A stretch of DNA of 46,542 bases, taken from assembly GCA_025451995.1 (NCBI GenBank), contig JANWJE010000127.1, forward strand, positions 1-46,542, read 5' to 3'. Shown piece after piece: positions 25,303 to 35,900 of this stretch. Under the pieces are notes generated by a model, which saw only the letters and a program-made list of their open reading frames with translations, had not been told where the DNA came from and made no database searches. The DNA is from Parachlamydiaceae bacterium. Its GTDB lineage: Bacteria; Chlamydiota; Chlamydiia; Chlamydiales; Parachlamydiaceae. A program made the position numbers and the translations under genes. The first letter of the stretch is position 1; each line of letters opens with the position of its first letter.

Positions 25303-25773
25303 TTACTTGAAATTCCTATCCCTTTCAGAGTCGTCTTTAAGTTCGGAAAAAGATAGCTTTAAGATATCAAATAATGCGGTTAAAAACTTCTCTTGCACAT
25401 TTTCTGGAAATGTTAACATCTGTTCATAAATTTTAGGGATTAAATCTGTTTTCTGTTTTGCCTTCAAAGAAGGGGAATTTAATTCTTCAAAAAAATTGAC
25501 GATTTCTCTCAGGAAAGAGGGCTTTTCTTTTTTTAGAGCCTCTTTCTTTTCTCCATGAATGATAGATTCAATAGGTGCGTGAAGTGCTTGAGAAAATTTT
25601 TTCAAATAATCAAGAGTAATGACTCGCTCTCCTCTTTCCACACGCGCTACTTTTTGATGATCTTCTCCCATTTTTTCAGCTAACATATTAATTGTTAACC
25701 CTCTGTTTTTACGTAGTTCTCTCAATTTTGCAGAAATGTTTTCTTTTGTCTGTTTTTCTGGATTTTTTGTCAT
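25303..25773 (-). CDS. Xre-family transcriptional regulator
   Basis: 156 residues. The N-terminal helix-turn-helix (about 14-70) is typical of Xre/Cro: KLRELRKNRGLTINMLAEKM, VARVERGERVITLDYLKKFS, then LHAPIESIIHG. A helical C-terminal half could be a dimerisation or sensing module. It lies 76 bases after the start side of, and on the same strand as, the giant caspase-NACHT gene, whose stop precedes it, so they may be co-transcribed. It could autoregulate the pair. The gap between the two genes contains ATATATAT-type sequence but no convincing operator. Confidence 0.88.
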   Translation of the reverse strand: MTKNPEKQTKENISAKLRELRKNRGLTINMLAEKMGEDHQKVARVERGERVITLDYLKKFSQALHAPIESIIHGEKKEALKKEKPSFLREIVNFFEELNSPSLKAKQKTDLIPKIYEQMLTFPENVQEKFLTALFDILKLSFSELKDDSERDRNFK

Positions 25774-25849
25774 ACGTATTTACTAAAACTAATCTTTTTG
25801 GACATTTTATAATAACTGCCATATATATCGAAATAAAATCATTCTCCTT

Positions 25850-28800
25850 TCAGAAATCTCCTTCGGATTTTCTTACCAACCAAAGGCCAATAAAATGTCC
25901 ATGTGCATTTGTGGTCATGGCAAAATCGATTGTATTGAGTTCTATAAGTCTGTCAAAGAATTTTACAACAACTCCCTCTTCTCTTCTTTTCGCCGCACTA
26001 AATTCAGGGTTATCTCGAGTATTATCCGAGGTAAATCCCATTTCATACTTATGTTTACTCACATTGTCGATGATAAATTCGCATTTTATCCAATCGCTTT
26101 CCATTAAATAAAGCATATAAGAAACAATAGCTTGAACGGTTGAAGCAAGTTCATAATTGGGATGAGCATATTTTAAATAGCTCATTTGATTGCTGAATGA
26201 TTCCCCTTGTTTCGTTTTCACTACTCCGATAGGTGCCAAAACCCATTGAGATGCACTTCGATTCAACTTCTGGCTCTGGGCAATAATAGGAAGAGAATAA
26301 CCATTTTCTCTAAAGAGAATGGAATGCTCTTGTAACAAACTAGAATATTTTTTTGATAGTAGATCAAGTGTAAATTCACTTGGCAAATAAAATAAAAAAT
26401 GGGTTTCAAATACTTTTTTTCCTTTATAAAAAGGACATTCTTCTTCCAAAGCAGCTAAAATTGAAAGGGGAATTTTTGATTCCTCTTTAATATCGACGTC
26501 GAATATTTTTTTCCATTCTTCTTTGCCAAATTTTAATACTGAGCTTACCGGCTTAAAAAAAGTTTCTATATCCTTTTTCCCTATTGTTTTTTTAGAGACA
26601 GTGACTGCAGTTTTGGGCTCCGTGTGTTGATATAAAGATACATCTTTCAATTTCGATAGTTTATTTTTGCAAATTGTAAAATAAGATTCATCTTTGACAA
26701 AGAGTACCTGTTTAGTAAAAAAACACAATTCAGATAGAGTTGTTTGAGAATAAATATGATTGAGAAGATAGTCGATTTTTTCTTCTAAATATTTTTCTAT
26801 CAAAGTAACGAGATACGGCCCTTCTCCCGGAGTTTTTATTATCTCTAAAAAATTACCAATGATTTTTTGGAAAACGAAGGGGTCGACATTAAAAACCTCC
26901 ATCAACGCGTAAAGAGCCGATTGCCTCCCTTCTCCTTCAGAATTTTTTGTATGCTTAATCAAAAGATCGATAGTTTTATTCTTTAAAGTTTTGTGTTTTT
27001 TGGCTATGAGACCAATGTGAAAAAGTTTTTTTTCTATTTCTGCCCCCTTGGCATTTTCAAGAGCTTCTCGCATCTCTTCTTCTGATTGATTTATATGAAA
27101 AATCCCTTCTAAAAAAGGATGGATAAATACCGAATGAGGCGTAGTAGAAAAAGAAGATTTCACTTTGAGCATTTTCAGTAAAAAAATTTTAATCTCAGAG
27201 GAAAGATTCATTTTTCCCTTTTGTTTCTTCATAAGCGCCCGATATTCTTCTAGAATTTCCTGTGTATCGATGAGGGTTTCCATATAATTCAATAATTCTG
27301 CGACAATAGATTCTTTGTGCTGAACGTGAGTGCTCAAAACATCAAGAGCTTCTTTTAAGTGTCCTTTTCCTCCCTTGGCAATTTTTAATAATGCATAGAT
27401 TGCATCGAGATTTTGACGAGATACCGCTTTAGCTAGTACATCAAAAGCTTTTTTTGATCTCTTATTTTCATTGGAGAGAGCCACTTCAGCTAATGCTTCT
27501 GCAACGCAGCTTCCAATATAAGAGTCCTTTTCTTGATGAAACACATCGACAAGTTCGTTTAAAGCTCTTTCTGCATGGGTTTTTCCTTTTTTTACGACTT
27601 CGGCAAGGGCGTTGGCAGCGACACTCTGAAAATAGTCTTTAAAACTTTTATAACGTAAAGCGGAAATGAGTCTTTCAAATGCTTGTTGTGAGTAGGGAAA
27701 AGAAACTTCATTGATAATTTTAGCAAGCCCAAAAGCTGCATTTTTCTTTGATAAATGGCTTTGTTCTTTTTGAATCACAACATTGTTCAATCCCTCAATG
27801 ATTGCTTCTCTATGCTTGCTTGCATGACTGATCGCTATCTTTGCTAAAGCCATCGCGCTTGAATTTTTAGCATAGGACTCTTCCATAGATCGATGATAGT
27901 AGATCAACATAGGAGTTTTGAGTAATTTGAAAAGAGCTTCGATGATTCTTTCTGAACAAGGATAGCCCAAACGTATCATCTCCCCTAAGATGGATGCGAC
28001 GCGTCCTTTAGCATATACATCGCTCTGAGGATTCTCTATAAATGAGATAAGAGTTTCTATAATTTTAGAGGGTAATTGTTGATGCCTCTCTGCCACTGTC
28101 TCCAAAACTGCAGGAATATCATTGGGTGTGGTTGCTAGGATTTGGCCATTCAAAAAATCAATGATTTCTCTATCGTTTAATAGAGAACTATTCCCGGAGA
28201 GAAGATCTGCCTTTAATTTCACCGAGGCATGTCCCCGTAGAAATGCTACCACTTGTCGAATAAATTGTGGATAGAAGGAAATTTCAGAAGGGTTCAGACA
28301 TTCTTCAAAACATTTTGCAAATAAAATCAATTCATAGGTTTGCCCTAAATCTCTTGGTTCCGAATAGAGATCTTCAAAAAGAGAATTAAGCGCTTCAGTA
28401 TGATTTTGTTGCGAAAGACATCCAACCATCATAGACAAAACAAGGGTAAAACGGGGTTCAAATTTATATTGGGAAATGATTTCTTGTCTTTTCTCTTTTT
28501 TGGTTGGATTGAGGTAGAGATTGGCTAAATACTGAGCTGCAAAAAATTCTTGGAAAGTGAGGTGTATGAAAAAAAGAGAATAGTTTTCATTAGCAATCAA
28601 ACCTAATTTTTTCACTTCATTTAGACTCGATGTGGGTAAAATTTTGGCTACCTCTGATTGGGAAAGGTAAAGTGTATTTTTCTCCATCGCCATCCAAGCT
28701 GTTTTTGAAATTTGTTTAATAAGAGGAGCAATTATTTTATGATGGGTAAAATCATTTTGATCGTAAATATCGACTGTGGGCTCTATGCTGGTACCAGGGA

Positions 28801-31507
28801 CTAGAAGGTATCTTTTATATAACCAATTCGTAATCTGATAATAAATGGAGGTCAATTTTGTTGACATTTCATTGCTTACATAAAATTTCTCACTAAAAAG
28901 AGAACATATTAGCTCTAAATTGATCGGAGTGTGAACCAAACTATAAATTAAACTGTTTTGTTGAATGAAATCTTTAATATTTTTTGCTTTTTCAGGGTTT
29001 TCTAAAAAAAAGTTGTCGATATAGCGATGAATACTCTCTTGGTCAAATCCTAAAATTTCCATTTTTGTATCGCATTCATAAGCGGGTAAGATTGTTTGAG
29101 GTCTGGAGGTTATGAGAAGATGAGAAAAAGAGTGAATGAGTTCGTCAAAAACAGGTTTGAGATGCCCTCGATCCGCTTCCATCGGAAGCTCATCTAATCC
29201 ATCTAAAATGAGGAGAGAGTGTTGACGAGAGATGTCACTTTTTAAGAAATTGCGGATTTTAATCAAAGGGAGATTACATTCTCTCGCCAATATTTCTTCG
29301 AGGGTATACTTCTCTGCTCGATTTGGATAGAATTCTTTATTTAAATTTCTAATTTTTAAAATTAAAAGAGTTTTAAACTCACCCCATATTTTTTGATTGG
29401 CCCATTGGTGGGCAACATATTGGCAAAAAGTACTCTTTCCAATCCCTGCCGTTCCAAATACGACCACCCGTTTTCGATTGGGATTTTTAAAACTGGAGTG
29501 TTCAAATAAGGTCTCCACTTCAATGGATGATTTAAATGAAAAAAGAGTTTCATAAGTGGGAATACGATCATCTTTTAATTCTTGGTCATCTTTTTTATCT
29601 CCAATAATTGAGAGTCGTGTATAGAGAGTTTGAATCGGTAACTCCCTCATTTTTACAAAGGTAGAAATTTTTGAATGTGAAAGATAACCATTTTTCAATT
29701 CTTCAATAAAATCTCCCTTTATTTGAATTGAAAAAATGAGCCATACAAGTGTGATGAAGAGGCCGACAATGTAGAAGATTTTTTTTCCGATAGGCTGTTG
29801 CTCTTCTTCTCGAAAGTTTTCAAGAGAATCGGCCAGTTCAATTTCATCCCATTCTCTAAGTGCATGTGCTAAAAAAGAGGATGCTTTCGATCTGATCGAA
29901 TGAGAAATAAAAATATCTGCGCCATCCTTTAGAAAAGCAAGATTTTCTTTTCCCGCTAAAAATAAGACTCTGAATACCTGTTTTAAAGTAGGGTCAATTC
30001 GTTTTTGGTATCCAAGGCATTTGACGATGAGCAAAAATGATCGACAGCTCTCGATATGATCAGGAGTCTCTTCGATCTGTTCGAGAAAATAATCATAAGT
30101 CTCTCTTTGAATCAGGGTAATTTGTTCAGATTGAGTGATTTCATAGAGTGCATTGGAAGAAACCCAAGCCTCTTGGGATTTCACAATCACACCATATTCT
30201 TTTAACAAGTGAAGGGTCGATTCCTGAATGCAAAAAATGCGACAAAACAGAGATTCATTTAAATATAAACCGCAAGAGTAAATTGCACTCATCGCCCTTT
30301 TGATTTCTTCAACATTTGACAAAACAGAACGACCTATTTTCGCGATTTGTTGGATTTTTAAAGGATTCCCGCATGAAATCAAATGGGCGCATTCAACCTC
30401 ATTTTCAGAAAACGAAGCATCGATTTCCCTCATTAAATTATTTGTTTGCCATCGATTAAAAATGGGGATTTTCCAATCAATTACATCTTCTTGTAAATTG
30501 TTTCTAAGAATAGATTTAAGAGAGTATTTAGAGACTAAAATGAATGAACTTTTATGTTTTTTTAATGAGCAAATCAAATGATGAGCATCTCCTTCAGTCA
30601 TCACTTCCACATCATCTATGATATATAATGCGTGGCAATCTATTTCGGATATTTGATTTAAAAACACCTTCAATCGCGAAGAAATTAAACAACGACATAG
30701 AGTCGATTTTCCCATTCCTTCTTCCCCAATCAGACAAATGATTTTGCCTCGATTTTGAATGATAGTATCTTGGAGAGAAGCAATTTCATCCCCTCTAAAA
30801 GGAGGATATTGGGGGCGGAGAAAATGAATACGCTGTGTGCCGATATTGATCATTTCGGAAAGGGGGAGACGTTGCCGTTCCAACTCGACATTCACTAAAG
30901 TTAAAAGTTGAGTTGGAGAACAATTTTCCAAACGAATTTTGGATAAACTTTTCAATAATGCTTCTGTAAAATACCCATATTTTTCTTCTAGGCTTTCGTA
31001 GGAAGGATATGCTCCAGAAGAAAAGAGAAAAAAAAGATTTTTTTGAGATTTTTCTCTCCCTTTTAATTCATCGATTGCACTGGGATTGAATATGTGATTC
31101 ATCCGCAAAGAGCAAGCATCGATAAAAAGATAACTATCTGAAGCTTGAAGTTGAGAAATTGTTTGATTTAAGAAATCTAAAGAACATCTCTGATCATTGG
31201 ATGAGATGTCGTATAATTGCAAGAACGAAATGGGATTTGGAAGCGGGCTCCGATATCCATGTCCACAAAAATAAAAAATGAATTGAAACGATTCCTTTTT
31301 TGCAAGAAGAGGAGAAAAAGAATCGGAAAAATTAGAAAAAGAAGCCTCTTCGCTAAGTAAAAGAGTAATGTTTTCTTCGGGAATTCCCCAATTTTTAAGG
31401 GCACGCGCAAATTTTAACGCATCCCCTTCTGCACCTGGAAGCATTTGAATAGATTGATTTCGATAATAAGAAATCCCAATGACAATAGCAAATATATCTT
31501 TTTTCAT
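25850..31507 (-). CDS. caspase-like / P-loop / TM / NACHT / HEAT-repeat giant protein (NLR-like)
   Basis: 1885 residues. A caspase-like protease (about 1-240) has intact His83 (FYFCGHGYR) and Cys132 (LFIDACSL). A first P-loop ATPase (GEEGMGKST near 265, ALYIIDDVEVM) follows, then a helical region. One transmembrane helix lies near 570-590 (IFYIVGLFITLVWLIFSIQI). A second, NACHT ATPase has GTAGIGKST near 684-692, LLILDGLDELP near 765 and LLITSRPQT near 797. HEAT-like helical repeats run about 1140-1585 (ALAEVV, ALAKIA, ALLKIAKGGKGHLKEAL), and the last 300 residues are an unrecognised domain. NACHT/STAND proteins oligomerise on sensing a ligand in the repeats. Here the effector would be the caspase domain, in either phage defence or host interaction. 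Two ATPases with a membrane helix between them is unusual. Confidence 0.85.
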   Translation of the reverse strand: MKKDIFAIVIGISYYRNQSIQMLPGAEGDALKFARALKNWGIPEENITLLLSEEASFSNFSDSFSPLLAKKESFQFIFYFCGHGYRSPLPNPISFLQLYDISSNDQRCSLDFLNQTISQLQASDSYLFIDACSLRMNHIFNPSAIDELKGREKSQKNLFFLFSSGAYPSYESLEEKYGYFTEALLKSLSKIRLENCSPTQLLTLVNVELERQRLPLSEMINIGTQRIHFLRPQYPPFRGDEIASLQDTIIQNRGKIICLIGEEGMGKSTLCRCLISSRLKVFLNQISEIDCHALYIIDDVEVMTEGDAHHLICSLKKHKSSFILVSKYSLKSILRNNLQEDVIDWKIPIFNRWQTNNLMREIDASFSENEVECAHLISCGNPLKIQQIAKIGRSVLSNVEEIKRAMSAIYSCGLYLNESLFCRIFCIQESTLHLLKEYGVIVKSQEAWVSSNALYEITQSEQITLIQRETYDYFLEQIEETPDHIESCRSFLLIVKCLGYQKRIDPTLKQVFRVLFLAGKENLAFLKDGADIFISHSIRSKASSFLAHALREWDEIELADSLENFREEEQQPIGKKIFYIVGLFITLVWLIFSIQIKGDFIEELKNGYLSHSKISTFVKMRELPIQTLYTRLSIIGDKKDDQELKDDRIPTYETLFSFKSSIEVETLFEHSSFKNPNRKRVVVFGTAGIGKSTFCQYVAHQWANQKIWGEFKTLLILKIRNLNKEFYPNRAEKYTLEEILARECNLPLIKIRNFLKSDISRQHSLLILDGLDELPMEADRGHLKPVFDELIHSFSHLLITSRPQTILPAYECDTKMEILGFDQESIHRYIDNFFLENPEKAKNIKDFIQQNSLIYSLVHTPINLELICSLFSEKFYVSNEMSTKLTSIYYQITNWLYKRYLLVPGTSIEPTVDIYDQNDFTHHKIIAPLIKQISKTAWMAMEKNTLYLSQSEVAKILPTSSLNEVKKLGLIANENYSLFFIHLTFQEFFAAQYLANLYLNPTKKEKRQEIISQYKFEPRFTLVLSMMVGCLSQQNHTEALNSLFEDLYSEPRDLGQTYELILFAKCFEECLNPSEISFYPQFIRQVVAFLRGHASVKLKADLLSGNSSLLNDREIIDFLNGQILATTPNDIPAVLETVAERHQQLPSKIIETLISFIENPQSDVYAKGRVASILGEMIRLGYPCSERIIEALFKLLKTPMLIYYHRSMEESYAKNSSAMALAKIAISHASKHREAIIEGLNNVVIQKEQSHLSKKNAAFGLAKIINEVSFPYSQQAFERLISALRYKSFKDYFQSVAANALAEVVKKGKTHAERALNELVDVFHQEKDSYIGSCVAEALAEVALSNENKRSKKAFDVLAKAVSRQNLDAIYALLKIAKGGKGHLKEALDVLSTHVQHKESIVAELLNYMETLIDTQEILEEYRALMKKQKGKMNLSSEIKIFLLKMLKVKSSFSTTPHSVFIHPFLEGIFHINQSEEEMREALENAKGAEIEKKLFHIGLIAKKHKTLKNKTIDLLIKHTKNSEGEGRQSALYALMEVFNVDPFVFQKIIGNFLEIIKTPGEGPYLVTLIEKYLEEKIDYLLNHIYSQTTLSELCFFTKQVLFVKDESYFTICKNKLSKLKDVSLYQHTEPKTAVTVSKKTIGKKDIETFFKPVSSVLKFGKEEWKKIFDVDIKEESKIPLSILAALEEECPFYKGKKVFETHFLFYLPSEFTLDLLSKKYSSLLQEHSILFRENGYSLPIIAQSQKLNRSASQWVLAPIGVVKTKQGESFSNQMSYLKYAHPNYELASTVQAIVSYMLYLMESDWIKCEFIIDNVSKHKYEMGFTSDNTRDNPEFSAAKRREEGVVVKFFDRLIELNTIDFAMTTNAHGHFIGLWLVRKSEGDF

Positions 31508-31602
31508 ACAGGCTAAGCATTTTACGCAATTTTAAAATTCTTTAAAACCTGAGTTTTGGATTTTTTCGCCCTTTGGGCTGCGTCAAAGCCTCGGGGATCG
31601 AA

Positions 31603-31648
31603 AATCACAAGCAGATCAATATTAGAAAATATAAACCTGCTTGTGATT
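31603..31648. terminator. 12-bp stem-loop between divergent genes
   Basis: AATCACAAGCAG (31603-31614) pairs perfectly with CTGCTTGTGATT (31637-31648) across a 22-base AT-rich loop. It lies between the divergent starts of the caspase-NACHT gene and the ATPase gene, where a terminator is not expected, so an operator or repeat origin is as likely. The rest of the 285-bp spacer contains no gene. Confidence 0.45.
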
Positions 31649-31681
31649 CTTTATGAGAGATTATAAATTTTCATAACATTA

Positions 31682-31708
31682 ACAGGAGCAGCAGGATGGA
31701 CAGGATAA
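31682..31708. repeat. short 9-bp periodic repeat
   Basis: ACAGGAGCA, GCAGGATGG and ACAGGATAA stand in tandem, followed by GACAGAAAT: (A/G)CAGGA recurs every nine bases. It lies upstream of the ATPase gene at 31793, and its purpose is unknown. Confidence 0.4.
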
Positions 31709-31792
31709 GACAGAAATGGGAGTGATAAAAATCTTTCAATTTGTTACCATAAAGTAAAAATTGCGCCGCAATTTGGTTGATTGTGGAGAAAA

Positions 31793-32947
31793 ATGCACAA
31801 AAAAAGATTTTTTTCAGAGCCTGAGGGAAACTATTTTCTTTTCGGACCCAGAGGAACGGGCAAGTCTACGTGGTTAAAGGAGCATCATGCAGATGCTCTT
31901 TGGATCAATTTACTAGAACCTACCCTCTATCGCAAATATGCAGCGAGGCCCGAATCTTTGATGGAGATTCTTTATGCGGATTCAAAAATTAAAAATATTA
32001 TTATCGATGAGGTTCAGCGATTGCCTGAATTGCTCAATATCGTCCATCTACTTATCGAAGAAAAGAAAGGCTGGCGTTTTATTCTCACAGGTTCTTCAGC
32101 ACGCAAACTCAAACGAGGGGGTGGTAATCTTTTGGCTGGCAGAGCATTACTAAAAACGATGCAACCATTCATGGCGGCAGAACTTGGCGACAGCTTTGCA
32201 TTACATACGGCTTTAAGATTAGGAATGTTGCCTGTTGTATTGGATGCAACAGATCCTTTGGCGACGTTGGAATCTTATATCGGTGTTTATCTTGAAGAAG
32301 AAGTGAGAGCTGAAGCACTTGTTAGAGATGTTGGAGATTTTGCAAGATTCTTGGAAATTATTACCTTTTCGCATGCTTCTCAGATTAATTTATCTAATGT
32401 TGCTCGTGAATGTCAGGTTCATCGAAAAACAGTCGAAAATTTTATGTACATCTTAGAAGATCTTTTATTGTGCTTTTCGATTCCGGTATTCTCTGTTCGA
32501 GCAAAAAGAGATCTTGTAAAACAGGAAAAATTTTATTTATTTGATGCAGGTGTTTACGCCTCACTTCGACCAAAGGGTTATTTAGATAGGCAAGAAGAAT
32601 CAGATGGCGTTGCTTTGGAAGGGTTGGTCGCACAGCATCTAAAAGCTTACCTCTCTTATTCTGGAGATGACAGCAGGCTATTTTATTGGCGTACAAGACA
32701 CGGAGTGGAAGTTGACTTTGTGATTTATGGGTCAAAGTATTTTTTTGCACTTGAGGTGAAAAATGCTGAAAGAGTTTCTTCTCAAGACGTCCGTAATTTG
32801 AAGGCTTTTTTATCGGATTATCCTGAAGCAAAGGGGTTTTTACTTTATCGTGGGCAAGAAAAGCTATTGATAGACGGTGTGTTATGTTTGCCTTGTGATG
32901 ATTTTTTGGTTAAATTAAACCCAAAATTCAGGTTATTAACTTCTTAA
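31793..32947 (+). CDS. AAA-type ATPase with DUF4143 C-terminus
   Basis: 384 residues from ATG 31793, chosen because GGAG lies five bases upstream; an in-frame TTG at 31781 is the alternative. Walker A is GPRGTGKST (18-26), Walker B is IIIDEVQRLPE (D72, E73), sensor 1 is FILTGSSARKL, and LLAGRA corresponds to the family arginine motif. The C-terminal DUF4143 part has LFDAGVY, LEGLVAQHL, YWRTRHGVEVDFVIY and ALEVKNAE. This is a complete PD-(D/E)XK-like E...D...E-x-K set, unlike the copy at 5946. The cellular role is unknown for the family. Its 3' end overlaps the convergent SecA-like gene by 12 bases. No toxin-antitoxin pair follows. Confidence 0.85.
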   Translation: MHKKRFFSEPEGNYFLFGPRGTGKSTWLKEHHADALWINLLEPTLYRKYAARPESLMEILYADSKIKNIIIDEVQRLPELLNIVHLLIEEKKGWRFILTGSSARKLKRGGGNLLAGRALLKTMQPFMAAELGDSFALHTALRLGMLPVVLDATDPLATLESYIGVYLEEEVRAEALVRDVGDFARFLEIITFSHASQINLSNVARECQVHRKTVENFMYILEDLLLCFSIPVFSVRAKRDLVKQEKFYLFDAGVYASLRPKGYLDRQEESDGVALEGLVAQHLKAYLSYSGDDSRLFYWRTRHGVEVDFVIYGSKYFFALEVKNAERVSSQDVRNLKAFLSDYPEAKGFLLYRGQEKLLIDGVLCLPCDDFLVKLNPKFRLLTS

Positions 32948-35900
32948 AACTTTTTTGTGAATTAGTTTTAAATTTCTTAAAGGGAATTTAAAAGTAAAAT
33001 AAATATCTTTTTCCTCCACTGAAGTGATAAAACTATTCAAAGAGGCTTCTTGGATGATGTTGGATATTTCAGCCATCATTCTTGGAATTCTAGGTGTTAG
33101 AGTAAATTTTTCCATTTCTTCCTGATACTTTGTTCCCGTTAATGAATTCTTAAGGGCTTGCAACACTTCCCCACTCACAGTTTCGTCCATCACATTTTTT
33201 GCTTTCACTCCAATAATACTCGCTCCATTAGGTAAAAGTTCCTTTCCTTTGAGTAAAAGAGCAAGTGCGATGCGTGTCATAGGAAGTGTACAATCTCCTG
33301 AAGCCCCCTTATTAACTGCTTGAATCTCAAAATAATATTCCGAAGAATCGGGATTTTTTGGAATAAGATTGCATTCTGCTCTGACTACATTTCCATTAAT
33401 TTTATGAGAGATCGCTTTGGGATGTAACTGCCAAGAAATTTCATCTTCTTTTAATTCCATCACAACTCTTCTATCATCTAATTTTTCAGCTCTTATATGA
33501 TTGGGTGCTATTTTATCCCATTTTTCTAAATCTTTTTTAAAAAGGGATTGATAATTGGGTCCTCTTATTGTGAGACTAGATGGTTGGCTTTTCGGATTTC
33601 TATCGACTTCTATTTTACTAGAAGGGGTTTCCTTAGTGATATTCGATAGAATTGGTTTTTTATCAGTCACTGGAAATTTCTGATTCGAGCGGACGGGTTC
33701 ATTTTTATAAGATTGATTTTGATTTCCAGAAGATTGAGAGAGGCGAGAAAAAGCGTTTTGATTTTTTTCTAATTGTCTCACATTCGCTTGGATTTCATCA
33801 TCAAAGTCTTCGATTTTTTTAGGGGGAAGTCCTTGTTTTTCTAGTTGTTGATTTAAAAGCTTCAATGCCCTTTCTCTCTCAGGCCCTGTCCCTCCTCTAT
33901 TCACTACATTTTCTAATTTAGCTAGTTTCCCTTGGGTTGAACCCTCTTTGTTAACCTTTGTTATTAATGGGACAATTTTATGATTCAGCTTAGCTTGATT
34001 GGCAGCATAGTTACGAGCAAAAGTCATAAGCCCAGCTCTTGCTGCATGATTCAGGATATTTTCCAAGAGTTCAAAACCATCAAATTTCTCCCGATCACCC
34101 ATTGCGAGTTGTACTCCTTGAATTGCAGAATTACCACACAGAGCACCTAATTTTCCGCTAAATATTGCCGAGACCAAACTCGTTTGTAAATGAGGTGCTA
34201 AACCAGCAGCTCCACCTCCTAATGCTCCTCCTAATAATGCACTTAAAACAGCTTTTCCAAAATCTTCTCCGGTTATTTCCTTTCCTTGAAATGCAGAATT
34301 GATGAAATAACTAGGAATGGCTGCACCCACGCCTGCTACAGCCCCAATGCCCCCATTGATTCCAACTCTTGTTAAAACACTGGCAGTTTGAAGAACTGGC
34401 GAAGCTAATCCTGTTAAACCTGCTCCAATTCCCCCTCCAATCGCTCCAGTCACCGCTCCAATCAAAACATCTTTTCCAAAACGATTGAGAGAAAAATCTC
34501 CCTTAATCGCACCTTTAATTGCATTGACCGCTCCACCGAAAGCTGCTCCCAACACACCCCCAGTAACGATTGAAAATATGAATTTTCCGCCTAACATGGC
34601 AACTAAAGGGGCTGCAGTAGAGCCTGAAAGAGCAATCGCAGCTATAGCCGCAATTGCCACAATAACGCAAGCGACGGCGAGAAGGATGGCTTTCCATAAA
34701 TCTCCTTTTCCTTCTAGTTTTAAAGGCCCTTTTAATCCTAATTTAATCGCTTCATCCATTAAATCATCAGGGATGGTGTATCCTTTTTCATCATTTTCAG
34801 ATTTGTTTTCATTAGGGTCGCCTGGTTTTTCTTTGAGATCATAAGGATTGTCAAATGAAACCGTTATTTTATCATTGTCTTTTTCTAACTGATCCAATTC
34901 TTCAAGGTTTTTTTCCACCAAGGCTTTCATGGTTAAAATAAGCCTCAATGTTGGAGTCCCTTCCATTGTTTTTTGTGTAGAATTTTTTGGCTCGGAAGGA
35001 CTTAACTCGTATTGAATTTTCAATAACCCTTTTTCAAAAATTTCTCCCTCTTCAAAAATTTTCTTTGCTCGATTGAGATAACTTTTAGCAATTCCTATTT
35101 CTGAGGGATCCAATTTTAGAGCTATAAACGTTCGGTTATACCACGCGAAGCCCGCAGTTAAATCGATTTTTTCTCCTCTATTCTCATAATATGCATCTGC
35201 CGCCTTTAATATCTGAGGGTCATCTAAATCCAAAGTAGCATTGATATACAGCATTTTATAGAGATCATTTTTATTAATCATCCCTTCTAAATTTTTTTCA
35301 TAATGAAAATGCGAGATCTCAGCTTGATTGAGATTTTTGCTCACCTTATCCAAAAAAAATGCCCAAGTATCTAAAACATAAGATGTATAAATTTCCAATA
35401 CGTTTTTTTCGATTTTTTTTAAATTTTCAGAAACCTTCCATTCAGTATGAATGTGAAGAATAAGATGTTTAAATTCTTCGAAAAGTTGTTGTTTTTCTAT
35501 CAAACATTTTTTTTCTTCTAAAAAAAGATGATTTAATCGATTTTTTTCCTTTTGATTCTGCCCTTCCATAATGGAATCATAAGTTAAAATTGGAGCTCCC
35601 TCAGAAAGCTCTTCTTGAACAAAATGACAAGATTCTATTTCTTCTGTTTGAATGATCAATCTTCCTGTCCCAGATAACCCTTTTCTTGCTGTTCTGCCGA
35701 ATCCCTGATCTTGAATACGTTTATTTAAAGGGAGGAAGGAAAAAATCACATGCATTCCTCCATTTTCCTCAATCGAGGAAGCATCAATATCGGTCCCTCT
35801 ACCAGATAAATTGGTTGCTATAATAATCTTTGCTTTAGTTGCATCTCTAATCTTCTCCTTATCTTCTTCCCCTTTTGTATAGGTAACGATGTGAGAGGGA

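Noticed and set aside
34485-34844. Plus-strand frame of 119 codons
   Set aside because: Complement of the Gly/Ala-rich zone of the SecA-like protein, where biased composition opens the opposite strand.
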